This document shows positions 1 to 8,006 of a stretch of DNA of 64,000 bases, in pieces. Location: contig NZ_JADIKL010000004.1 in NCBI RefSeq assembly GCF_044904705.1, positions 310,001 to 374,000 on the forward strand, read 5' to 3'. Below the pieces are notes generated by a model that ran no database searches, had not been told where the DNA came from, and was given only the letters and a program-made list of their open reading frames with translations. The stretch's first letter is position 1. The number at the start of each line of letters is the position of its first letter. This DNA comes from Rhodanobacter_A agri. GTDB lineage: Bacteria > Pseudomonadota > Gammaproteobacteria > Xanthomonadales > Rhodanobacteraceae. Both the position numbers and the translations under genes were made by a program.

Positions 1-2
1 TC

Positions 3-134
3 GACTCCGGCACGCTGGGGGCCGTCGTGGACCTGTGTTCAAAGGCGCTAAGCAGCAACAACCATATCCAGGTCAGCATGGCTACCGGCACCATCATCAC
101 CAGCGGTACTCCATTCACGGGAACCTGCCCATGA
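3..134 (+). CDS. fimT: GspH/FimT family pseudopilin, C-terminal part only
   Basis: The window opens inside a gene read in frame 3 that supplies 43 residues ending in Gly-Thr-Cys-Pro before a TGA at 132-134. The stop overlaps the pilV start (ATGA), so the two are translationally coupled. The short Thr/Ser/Gly-rich, beta-strand-like tail, and the position directly before pilV-pilW-pilX-pilY1-pilE, match the C-terminus of a GspH/FimT pseudopilin, a minor pilin that primes type IV pilus assembly. The N-terminal prepilin signal lies outside the window, so the identity rests on context and tail character only. Confidence 0.6.
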   Translation, partial: DSGTLGAVVDLCSKALSSNNHIQVSMATGTIITSGTPFTGTCP

Positions 135-649
135 AACGGCGTGAACCATTCCTCCGCTTCGAGCGGTGCACGGGGCCGCGTCCGGCGTCGGCCAGCCAGG
201 CTGGCGTGGGCCTGATCGAGGTGCTGGTAGCCGTGCTGGTGCTGTCCATCGGCTTCGTCGGCATGGCCGCGTTGCAGGCGCGTTCGCTGTCCACCAACAA
301 CAGCGCGATGGCGCGCAGCATGGCCACCGTGGCTAGCTACTCCATCCTCGATGCGATGCGTTCCGATCTCGCCAATGCGGTGCTCGGCAACTACAACGGT
401 ACCGTCAAGGCGAACGCATGTTCGACGATCTCGGCCCCCAATACGTTGGCCACCGCCCAGCTTACCCAGTGGTGCTCTGTTGACCTTGCGCCGTTGGGCG
501 CCAACGCAAGCACCATGGGCATCATCAACTGTACTGCCGCTGCCGGCACCGCGACTGCCTATTGCACTGTCACCGTCCAGTTCGATGACAGCCGCGCCGG
601 CCTGTCAGGTAGCACCTCACAGCAAGTCGTCACGCAGGCCATGCTATGA
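131..649 (+). CDS. pilV: Type IV pilus modification/minor pilin PilV
   Basis: 172 residues. A class III prepilin signal is visible: a basic leader, then Gly25 followed by Val-Gly-Leu-Ile-Glu with the usual glutamate at mature position 5 (Glu30), then a hydrophobic helix (about residues 26-48). Prepilin peptidase should cut after Gly25. The start is the ATG at 131 because it overlaps the fimT stop and gives a normal leader; an ATG at 35 in the same frame lies inside fimT. PilV is a minor pilin of the priming complex at the pilus tip, assembled with PilW, PilX, PilE and PilY1. Its own stop overlaps the pilW ATG. Confidence 0.85.
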   Translation: MKRREPFLRFERCTGPRPASASQAGVGLIEVLVAVLVLSIGFVGMAALQARSLSTNNSAMARSMATVASYSILDAMRSDLANAVLGNYNGTVKANACSTISAPNTLATAQLTQWCSVDLAPLGANASTMGIINCTAAAGTATAYCTVTVQFDDSRAGLSGSTSQQVVTQAML

Positions 650-1737
650 GCAACCAGTCTATGACCCGCGGCCAGCAGCGGCGCAATGCACGGCGCACGC
701 ATGGCTTCACCCTTATCGAGCTGATGGTGGCCATGCTGCTCGGTCTCATCGTGATCGGTGGCGTCAGCAGCGTGTTCCTCGCCGGGCAGCAGACCTATCG
801 CACCAACGAAGCACTGGGCGACGTGGAGGACGGCTCGCGCACAGCGTTCGAATTGCTCAGTCGTGACATACGCAATGCCGGCCTCACTGGTTGCGATGAC
901 ACCAGCGGGCGCATCGCCAACGTGATTAATCCCAATTCAAGCGGCAACACCTATTGGTATGCGAACTGGAACTATGCGCTGCAAGGTTTCGACGATGCCA
1001 GCACGGATCCTGCGCTGACCGGCATCACGGGTGACGGTACGCCGGTGAAGGGAACCAGTTCGATCGAATTGCTCAGCACCGCCAGCAGCGACGTGGTAGT
1101 GACGTGGAATACAAGCAATGGCAGCGGCTCCCCCGGCAACTTCGCGATCAATGCACCAAGTTCCTTGCTGGCCACTGGCCAGATCATCATGGTGTGCGAC
1201 TTCAACCAGGCCACGATCCTGCAGATCACTAGTTATTCCGGCAATCAACGAGTGATCCACAACTCGGGCAGCGGCACTCCCGGCAATTGCACGAAGGGCA
1301 TGGGCTTGCCTGTCGTTTGCTCGGCTAACGGCAACAATCACGACTACGCCAACAATGGGCGTGTGGCCATACTTACAGCGGTGGATTGGTATATCGGCAC
1401 CAGCTCGAAGGCGAGCAGTGGCAAGTCACTGTACCGTTTGACCGTCAGCTACAGCAGCGGCAGTCCAACATTCACGCCGGTGGAAATGGTGCGCAACGTC
1501 ACCGGCATGACGATCAACTACCTGCAGTCCTCGGGCACGCCTTCGGTCGGGGTCATGCCGGGTGCACTCCCCGGTACCGGGTTCGTCACTGCCACCAACG
1601 TCACCAATTGGGCGAATGTCTACGCCGCGCAGGCCACGCTTACCGTGCAGAGCAGCTTCACGCGCGCCAGCGTCAATGCCACGCCGCTCTCGCGTCCGTT
1701 CACTTCCACCACCGCCGTACGCAACCGGACGCCATGA
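646..1737 (+). CDS. pilW: Type IV pilus assembly protein PilW
   Basis: 363 residues. The leader ends at Gly20, followed by Phe-Thr-Leu-Ile-Glu (Glu25 = mature position 5) and a hydrophobic helix. A long Ser/Thr/Asn/Gly-rich globular part follows, with several cysteines, as in PilW-family minor pilins of Xanthomonadales. It starts at ATG 646 within the pilV stop (ATGA overlap) and ends one base before the pilX ATG at 1739. It should act in the inner-membrane priming complex and pilus tip. GC content looks lower here than in the housekeeping genes from 21 kb on, a common feature of variable minor-pilin loci. Confidence 0.85.
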   Translation: MSNQSMTRGQQRRNARRTHGFTLIELMVAMLLGLIVIGGVSSVFLAGQQTYRTNEALGDVEDGSRTAFELLSRDIRNAGLTGCDDTSGRIANVINPNSSGNTYWYANWNYALQGFDDASTDPALTGITGDGTPVKGTSSIELLSTASSDVVVTWNTSNGSGSPGNFAINAPSSLLATGQIIMVCDFNQATILQITSYSGNQRVIHNSGSGTPGNCTKGMGLPVVCSANGNNHDYANNGRVAILTAVDWYIGTSSKASSGKSLYRLTVSYSSGSPTFTPVEMVRNVTGMTINYLQSSGTPSVGVMPGALPGTGFVTATNVTNWANVYAAQATLTVQSSFTRASVNATPLSRPFTSTTAVRNRTP

Positions 1738-1738
1738 T

Positions 1739-2344
1739 ATGAACGCGCCCACTCTTTCCAGCCTTCGCCGCATCCGCAGCCTGCATGCCGGTGCACGTAC
1801 GCAACGCGGCATCGCCCTGGTGGTGGCGCTGATCCTGCTGGTGCTGATCACCCTAGTGGGTCTGGCCGCGGTGCACGGCACCATCCTGCAGCAGAAGATG
1901 GCGTCCAACCAATACGACCGCGAGCAGGCGTTCCAGAGTGCCGAGGCGGCGATACGCGCCGCAGCGGCCCAGGTGGCCACCACGCCGGGGATCAGCTGGC
2001 ACAACTGCCAGGCTGGCGGCATTACCTGTCTGCCCAATCCGTTCAGCGATCCGACGTTGCCGACCAGCGCCATCTATACCGTGACCACGGGTACCGCAAC
2101 GGGCAGCTATACCGCTACTGCGACCGCCGCTGGGCAGCCGCAGTACGTGGTGGAAAACATGGGTAACTGGGTGAACCAGCAGAGCAATACCGGTTTTGGC
2201 AATACGGCCAATTCCCGCAACTACGGCGTACAGGGTGGCTCCAGTACATCGGTGTACTACCGCATCACCGCGCGCAGTGGCGATCCCGCCAAGGTGGGTG
2301 ATCGCGCGGTGGTCACCCTCCAGGCCGTGATCAAGCAGGGCTGA
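1739..2344 (+). CDS. pilX: Type IV pilus assembly protein PilX
   Basis: 201 residues. The N-terminus has an Arg-rich leader, then Gly24 and a strongly hydrophobic segment (about residues 25-46) rich in Val/Leu/Ile, followed by an Ala/Glu-rich helix. This is the usual PilX layout, where the prepilin motif is degenerate compared with PilV or PilW. The ATG at 1739 was chosen because it follows the pilW stop directly; the frame is open further upstream but that part lies inside pilW. The next gene encodes PilY1. PilX helps stabilise the tip complex and PilY1 export. Confidence 0.82.
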   Translation: MNAPTLSSLRRIRSLHAGARTQRGIALVVALILLVLITLVGLAAVHGTILQQKMASNQYDREQAFQSAEAAIRAAAAQVATTPGISWHNCQAGGITCLPNPFSDPTLPTSAIYTVTTGTATGSYTATATAAGQPQYVVENMGNWVNQQSNTGFGNTANSRNYGVQGGSSTSVYYRITARSGDPAKVGDRAVVTLQAVIKQG

Positions 2345-2420
2345 TCGGCAGCGACGCATGACTCGCGGCATGCATGGCGCACAAATGCCAGGCACCGCAA
2401 ACATCCAGAGTGGAAACGCC

Positions 2421-5400
2421 ATGAAAACGCATCCGTTGCCGTTCATTTCCCGCATCGGCGCCTTCGGCAGGCTGCTGGTTGCCGCCTTTGGCGTCTGGCT
2501 GGTGGGAGCCGTCTATGCGCCGCCCGTCATGGCTGCGACTACGCAGGTGTCCGTGAGCCAGTCGCCGTTGAGCCTGCAGCCGACGATTCCGCCCAACGTG
2601 GTGCTGATGCTGGACGATTCCGGTTCGATGAATTGGGACGTGATGCCGGACTACTCGTATCTCGGCGCGACTCCAGGCTCGCCCACCGCGAGCGAGCTGA
2701 CCAGCTCCGACGTCAACGGCCTCTACTACAACCCGAATGTCACTTACTCGCCACCATACAAGGCCAATGGCCAGTTGTACCCTGCGGCGACTTTTACCGC
2801 GGCATGGGTCGATGGTTTCCATACTGGCAACGGTATGGTGAATCTGACGAACTATGATGGTTCGAGCGACTCCAGCAGCAACAGCACTTGCTACGCAGCG
2901 AATGCATTCTGCCCGCCGAGCAATATCGGTTATACGGCGTCGTTTAATGTAACCACGACGGGTACCCCTTACGCGCCGACGATTTGCCCGACCGGGTATT
3001 CGATTCAGTCCAATGGGCAGTGCGTGGAGCAGCCCGCTACGCCCACCTGCGGGTATAACTATACGTTCCAGACCACGGGCAAGAATGCGGGTCTGTGTGT
3101 CAAAAACACGAATAGCAATAAGACCCAGAGCCCTACCTGTCAGTATGGATACACCTACAGCTCGACAACCATGCAGTGCATGCCGACTCCGGTCCTTTCC
3201 CAGGCGGCACTCTGCAACAGCAGCACGGACACCTACAACGCAAACACCAATCTTTGCACGCCGGTGCAGTCGCAGGCCACGTATTCGTTCTTCACCTATA
3301 CGGTGAAAAACTCGGATGGCAGCTTCACGAGCCATTATGTGGGCCTGGCCGGCACCTGCGCATTGGCGGTGCCGGGCGGGATGGTTGCGAGCAACTGCGA
3401 CGATAGTGCCGCGACCCAGCAAAACGTCGCCAATTGGTATTCCTACTACCACACCCGCATCCTGATGGCCAAGAGTGGCCTGATGGTGGCGTTCAACCAG
3501 ATTGATCCGAGCTTCCGTTTCGGCTTTGGTTCGATCGACGGAGGAAATTACTCGGCGTCCATGGGCGTTAATGGTACCGACCCATTCACGACAAGCCTCG
3601 GTGGGGGGTACAACTACTCCACGGGCATCGCCCAGGTAGCACCGTTCGATACGAATTGTGTCAGCAGTCCCTCGACGTGCACGCCAGGCCAGTCGGGCAC
3701 CCAGCGCGCGGATTTCTGGAGTTGGGTGGCTGGCGAGACGGCAGGCGGCGGCACGCCATTGCGCCAGGCCCTGGATTACGTTGGCCAGTATTACCAGACA
3801 TCGCAGCCCTGGAAGACGATGTCCACCGACCCTGGTTACGGGACTACGAATCAACCGTCGAATATCGCCTGCCGGCAGTCCTACGCCATATTGACCACGG
3901 ATGGTTTCTGGAACGACAGTTTTTCGTCTTCGAACTCGAGTCCGCCCGAGAATGGCGCCAGCAACGCACCATGGCCGGCCGTGAATGGTCCGAATGGTCT
4001 GGTCTGGCCGACCAGCACGAGCGGTAGCTCGCCGGGAGTACCTTACTCCGGAGGCGGAGTATCGTCGCAAGCCTCCTTGGCCGATGTGGCGTTGTACTAT
4101 TGGGAAAACGACTTGATGTCGTCCGGCATGGGGGCATCCAATATCCCCAACGAAGTGCCGACCAATGCAGAGGATCCTGCGTTCTGGCAGCACATGACCA
4201 CCTTCACCATGGGCCTTGGCTTTAAGCCGTCGGGGATCACGGGGAAGGCATCGAACGGCGATACGCCACCCACCATCAGCGATATCTTCAGCGCGGCCAA
4301 CGGCAAGCTCACTCTCAGCAACTTCAGTTGGCCTACGCCTGCGTCAAACTCGATCAACAACCTCGCTGACCTCGCCCACGCGGGGGTGAACGGTCATGGC
4401 GGGTTCTATTCGGCGACCAGTCCGTCGACATTTATCAATGGCCTGACTGATGCTTTGAATCGCGCCTCCGAGCGCGTGGGCACGGGCGCCAGCCTGGCGG
4501 CCAATTCCACTCAGCTGACCAATGGTACCGTGGCCTATCAGGCCACCTACTACACCGCCGTGTGGGCGGGCGACCTGAATGCACTGGCGATCAATTCCAG
4601 CACCGGTGCCATTGCCACCACACCCACCTGGTCGGCGTCGACTAAGCTTCCCGCGGCCGCAAATCGCACGATAGTCACTTACAACCCGAGCGGAGCTTCA
4701 GGTTCCCAGTTTGTGGCGTTCCAGAACAACAGCAGCACTGGTGCGCCGCCGTCGCTGTCCACCACGGAATTGAACGCGCTCGGCAGTACGGCGACTGCGC
4801 AGGCGGCGGTGGTGAATTACCTGCGCGGCGACAGCTCGCAGGAGCAGAGCAATGGCGGCAACTATCGCACCCGCAAGACCCCGTTGGGCGACATCGTGGA
4901 CTCGCAACCGGTGTATTCCGGGGCGCCGAATACCAACGAATTCGGGGGGCAGACATTCACCGGGATTACCAACACCGCGACGAGCGGAGACAATTCCTTC
5001 CAGGGTTTTGCCGGAGGTACCACGGATACCAGCGGCAATTTCACCGCCAGCGCGGCATCGCAGCGCGAGGCGCTGGTGTTCGTGGCTGGCAATGACGGCA
5101 TGTTGCATGCTTTCGACGCAAGTTCTGGTGCTGAGACCTACGCCTACCTGCCAGGTGCTGTGATCGTCGGAGATAGCAATAACTACGGTGCCAACGCCAC
5201 CATTGACGGTACTGCCCTGGCGACGCTGGCCAACACCAGCTATGGCACGACCACGGGTAGCACGCCGCACCAGTTCTACAACGATGGCGAACTTACCATT
5301 GCGGATGTCTTCGACGGCTCAAAATGGCGCACCGTGCTGGTGGGTACTACCGGCCGTGGGCCTGCGGAGGCCGTGTATGCGCTGGACGTTACCAACCCTT

Positions 5401-6623
5401 CCAGTATCACGCCGCTGTGGGAGCGCTCAGCCAACGATGGGAAAACCAATAGCAATTACATCGGCCAGATGGTGGGCAAACCGGTGATTGCCAAGGTGCA
5501 GGATGGCACCACGTCCGACTGGCAGGTGCTGATCGGCAATGGCTACAACAGCGCTAGTGGTCAGGCGGCGCTGCTGGAATTCGATGTCATCACGGGCACG
5601 CTTTCGGTGCATACGACCACCAATCGCTCGGGTTACACCACCGCCGGTAACGGTCTGGCTGCGCCGGTGGCCTGGATGGACAGCCCTGCTGCCGGCGTCA
5701 GCGACGTGGCTTATGCCGGCGATCTGCAAGGGCAGGTGTGGCGGTTCCCGTTGTCTACCTCCAAGACCACTGGTCAGGGGACCACCTATACGACTGATCC
5801 GGCAACCTTGGGCGGTACCGCTTCGGATGGTTTTGTCGTCTTCACTACCCAGCTGACCAGCAACGGTACGACCAATGTCCCGCAACCGATCATGGGCGGC
5901 ATGCTGGCGGGCAGCGACCCTGCGACCAGCAACGTCTGGCTGTTCTTCGGTACCGGCCAGTATCTGAACAGCAATGACTTGGCCAACATGCAGGTGCAGA
6001 GCTGGTATGGCGTGGTCGCACAACCCAGCGGCGCATTTGCCACGAGTGCGTTGACGTACAGCAATCTGGTGCAGCGTGCGATCACTTCGGAGACGGATGG
6101 CAACACCAATGCTGTTCCGCCGACCTTGGGTGTGCGCACGATAACGACGAACGTCGACAGCAATGGTGGCGCCATACCCAGCGGCGATTCCGGCTGGTAC
6201 ATCAACTTGCAGGCACCGACCGGTGCGAGTGGGGCGCTGGTCAACCAGGGTGAGCGCATGGTTACCTCCAACCAGTTCCAGGGTAACCTGCTGCTGGCTA
6301 CCACGCGCATTCCGATCGTTACCGACATCTGCAACCCCTCGGGCAGTGGCTGGGTGATGGCGGTGAACCCGTTCACGGGCACCAATCCGACCACGGGCTT
6401 CTACCAGGCCAATGGCAGCACCACGGTCACCATCACGGTGGGCGGCAGACTCGAGACGGTGCCGGTGGCGGGCGTGGGCTTCAGTTCGCTGCCGAACAAT
6501 CCGATCTTCGTGGGCGGCGACATGTTGATGAGCTTCGACAACGGCACTACATCCAACGTGCAGACCACGGGTTCCACCGGTGGCGTGTCCCGCGTTTCCT
6601 GGCAGGAATTGGTGAACCCATGA
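2421..6623 (+). CDS. pilY1: Type IV pilus tip-associated adhesin/mechanosensor PilY1
   Basis: 1400 residues. A signal sequence (residues about 1-39, ending Val-Met-Ala-Ala) leads to a von Willebrand A-like region with a MIDAS-type Asp65-x-Ser67-x-Ser69. The C-terminal part (from about residue 820) holds the hallmarks of the PilY1 beta-propeller: Gly-Asp-Ile-Val-Asp-Ser-Gln-Pro near DNA 4886 and Gly-Asn-Asp-Gly-Met-Leu-His-Ala-Phe-Asp near DNA 5089. PilY1 sits at the pilus tip, controls extension and retraction and mediates adhesion and surface sensing. Unusual is a cysteine-rich insert at about residues 155-285 with repeated Cys-x-x-Gly-Tyr units. ATG 2421 follows a weak GGAAA; an in-frame ATG at 2358 would add 21 residues before the signal peptide. 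The stop overlaps pilE. Confidence 0.88.
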   Translation: MKTHPLPFISRIGAFGRLLVAAFGVWLVGAVYAPPVMAATTQVSVSQSPLSLQPTIPPNVVLMLDDSGSMNWDVMPDYSYLGATPGSPTASELTSSDVNGLYYNPNVTYSPPYKANGQLYPAATFTAAWVDGFHTGNGMVNLTNYDGSSDSSSNSTCYAANAFCPPSNIGYTASFNVTTTGTPYAPTICPTGYSIQSNGQCVEQPATPTCGYNYTFQTTGKNAGLCVKNTNSNKTQSPTCQYGYTYSSTTMQCMPTPVLSQAALCNSSTDTYNANTNLCTPVQSQATYSFFTYTVKNSDGSFTSHYVGLAGTCALAVPGGMVASNCDDSAATQQNVANWYSYYHTRILMAKSGLMVAFNQIDPSFRFGFGSIDGGNYSASMGVNGTDPFTTSLGGGYNYSTGIAQVAPFDTNCVSSPSTCTPGQSGTQRADFWSWVAGETAGGGTPLRQALDYVGQYYQTSQPWKTMSTDPGYGTTNQPSNIACRQSYAILTTDGFWNDSFSSSNSSPPENGASNAPWPAVNGPNGLVWPTSTSGSSPGVPYSGGGVSSQASLADVALYYWENDLMSSGMGASNIPNEVPTNAEDPAFWQHMTTFTMGLGFKPSGITGKASNGDTPPTISDIFSAANGKLTLSNFSWPTPASNSINNLADLAHAGVNGHGGFYSATSPSTFINGLTDALNRASERVGTGASLAANSTQLTNGTVAYQATYYTAVWAGDLNALAINSSTGAIATTPTWSASTKLPAAANRTIVTYNPSGASGSQFVAFQNNSSTGAPPSLSTTELNALGSTATAQAAVVNYLRGDSSQEQSNGGNYRTRKTPLGDIVDSQPVYSGAPNTNEFGGQTFTGITNTATSGDNSFQGFAGGTTDTSGNFTASAASQREALVFVAGNDGMLHAFDASSGAETYAYLPGAVIVGDSNNYGANATIDGTALATLANTSYGTTTGSTPHQFYNDGELTIADVFDGSKWRTVLVGTTGRGPAEAVYALDVTNPSSITPLWERSANDGKTNSNYIGQMVGKPVIAKVQDGTTSDWQVLIGNGYNSASGQAALLEFDVITGTLSVHTTTNRSGYTTAGNGLAAPVAWMDSPAAGVSDVAYAGDLQGQVWRFPLSTSKTTGQGTTYTTDPATLGGTASDGFVVFTTQLTSNGTTNVPQPIMGGMLAGSDPATSNVWLFFGTGQYLNSNDLANMQVQSWYGVVAQPSGAFATSALTYSNLVQRAITSETDGNTNAVPPTLGVRTITTNVDSNGGAIPSGDSGWYINLQAPTGASGALVNQGERMVTSNQFQGNLLLATTRIPIVTDICNPSGSGWVMAVNPFTGTNPTTGFYQANGSTTVTITVGGRLETVPVAGVGFSSLPNNPIFVGGDMLMSFDNGTTSNVQTTGSTGGVSRVSWQELVNP

Positions 6624-7105
6624 ACAAGATCGTCATGAATAAGGCAGACCGGACCGCCACGTGGAGGCAGGTGGGCTTCACCCTGCTGGAGTTGATGATC
6701 GTGGTGGCGATCGTCGCGATACTAGCGGCGATCGCGATCCCCTCGTATACGAACTATGTGGTCAAGACCAATCGGGCTGCGGCCGAAGGCTGTCTGTCCG
6801 AGTATTCGAACTACATGGAGCGGTTCTACACCACCAATCTGAGCTACTCCTATAACCAATCGACTGCAACGGCGTTCACTTCGCTGTCGTCGGTCAGCCT
6901 CGATTGCACCGCCACATCGCAGACAGGGAATAACTACACCTATAAGTTCCCGGCCGCCCCCAGCTCGACCAGCTATACCGTGCAAGCCGTGCCGATCAAT
7001 GCGCAGTTGACGCGGGACACCCAGTGCGGGACGTTGAGTCTGGATCAGGCGGGCAACCGCAACATCAGCGGCACTGGTACCGTGGTCCAGTGCTGGGGCG
7101 GCTGA
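6620..7105 (+). CDS. pilE: Type IV minor pilin PilE
   Basis: 161 residues. Classical prepilin: leader to Gly19, then Phe-Thr-Leu-Leu-Glu with Glu24 at mature position 5, and a hydrophobic helix (about 20-42). Four cysteines in the globular part, the last near the C-terminus, fit the disulfide-bounded D-region. The ATG overlaps the pilY1 stop (ATGA), so it is the last gene of the fimT-pilV-W-X-Y1-E operon. It is a minor pilin here, given the setting, not necessarily the major subunit. A second in-frame ATG at 6635 is a possible alternative start. Confidence 0.86.
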   Translation: MNKIVMNKADRTATWRQVGFTLLELMIVVAIVAILAAIAIPSYTNYVVKTNRAAAEGCLSEYSNYMERFYTTNLSYSYNQSTATAFTSLSSVSLDCTATSQTGNNYTYKFPAAPSSTSYTVQAVPINAQLTRDTQCGTLSLDQAGNRNISGTGTVVQCWGG

Positions 7106-7241
7106 TCGTGGTCGCTGGGCCGGGGGGCCGATTTCATTCGTAGCGCGGCGTGCGGTGTCGTGATGCAAGAAAGTGGTGACGGTTGTTGGATCCTGCACTC
7201 CGCAGGTACGGATTGCGAAACCCCGCGCTGGTCTGGCGTGC

Positions 7242-7919
7242 TCAGCTCTCCGCCCATTGCCGCAGCAGGTTGTGGTAGATGCCGGTGAGTTGCAGCACGG
7301 CGTCGCCGTCGGCGCCGGTGGCTCTGAGGCGCTGGATCGAGGCGTCCAGGTCGAACAGCAGGCGGCGGCGACCGTCGTCGCGTACCAGGCTCTGCACCCA
7401 GAAGAACGCGGCCACACGCGCGCCGCGCGTCACCGGCTGCACGCGGTGTACGCTGCTGGAGGGGTAGATGATGGCGTCGCCGGCGGGCAGCTTCACTTCG
7501 TGCTCGCCGTAGGTGTCGCTGACGATCAGCTCGCCGCCGTCGTAGTCGTCCGGATCGCTGAGGAACAGCGTGCAGGAGATGTCGCTGCGCAGCTGCTCGC
7601 CATTCGGCAAGGCCATCACCGAACCGTCGACATGCATGCCGTATTCGCCGCCGCCTTCGTAGCGGTTGAAGCGCGGCGGCAGCGTGCGCAGCGGCAAGGT
7701 GGCGGCGTGGTAGAGCGGGTGCTTCGCCAGTGCGGCAAGCACGACGCGGCCCAGCTCTTCGCGCAGCGGCGAGGCGTCTGGCAATTGCCGGTTGCGTTTC
7801 ACCTGGGCGCCTTGCGCACCCACGGTTTCGCGGCCGTCGGTCCAGTTGGCCGCATCGAGTGCGCGGCGCAGCTGCGCGACCTGGGCGGAGTCGAGGATGT
7901 CGGGGATGTGCAGCAGCAT
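7242..7919 (-). CDS. piuC: Fe(II)/2-oxoglutarate PKHD-type hydroxylase, PiuC/YbiX family
   Basis: 225 residues, the normal family length. The double-stranded beta-helix iron site is visible: His96-x-Asp98 and the distal His158, with arginines at 165/168 to bind 2-oxoglutarate. PiuC/YbiX proteins are iron-regulated hydroxylases usually encoded next to a TonB-dependent siderophore receptor, as here (the receptor lies upstream on the same strand, 87 bp away). The substrate of this family is not settled. A GC-rich hairpin lies in the gap between the two genes. Confidence 0.88.
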   Translation of the reverse strand: MLLHIPDILDSAQVAQLRRALDAANWTDGRETVGAQGAQVKRNRQLPDASPLREELGRVVLAALAKHPLYHAATLPLRTLPPRFNRYEGGGEYGMHVDGSVMALPNGEQLRSDISCTLFLSDPDDYDGGELIVSDTYGEHEVKLPAGDAIIYPSSSVHRVQPVTRGARVAAFFWVQSLVRDDGRRRLLFDLDASIQRLRATGADGDAVLQLTGIYHNLLRQWAES

Positions 7920-7943
7920 GGCGAGGTTCCTTGACGCGGAAAG

Positions 7944-7964
7944 CCTTCCCCTGGGCGGGGAAGG
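7944..7964. repeat. Hairpin between siderophore receptor and piuC
   Basis: A perfect 8-bp stem (CCTTCCCC/GGGGAAGG) with a 5-nt loop. No T-run follows on either strand, so it is not a standard intrinsic terminator. On the minus strand it lies between the receptor stop and the piuC start, where it could shift the ratio of the two products or stabilise mRNA. Confidence 0.5.
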
Positions 7965-8006
7965 TTCCGAGTTTGCCTCAGGCCGCTTCCGGCGGCGTGG
8001 TCGGGG

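Noticed and set aside
2331..4193. 620-codon minus-strand frame opposite pilY1
   Set aside because: Shadow of PilY1; Arg/His-rich composition, no recognisable motif.
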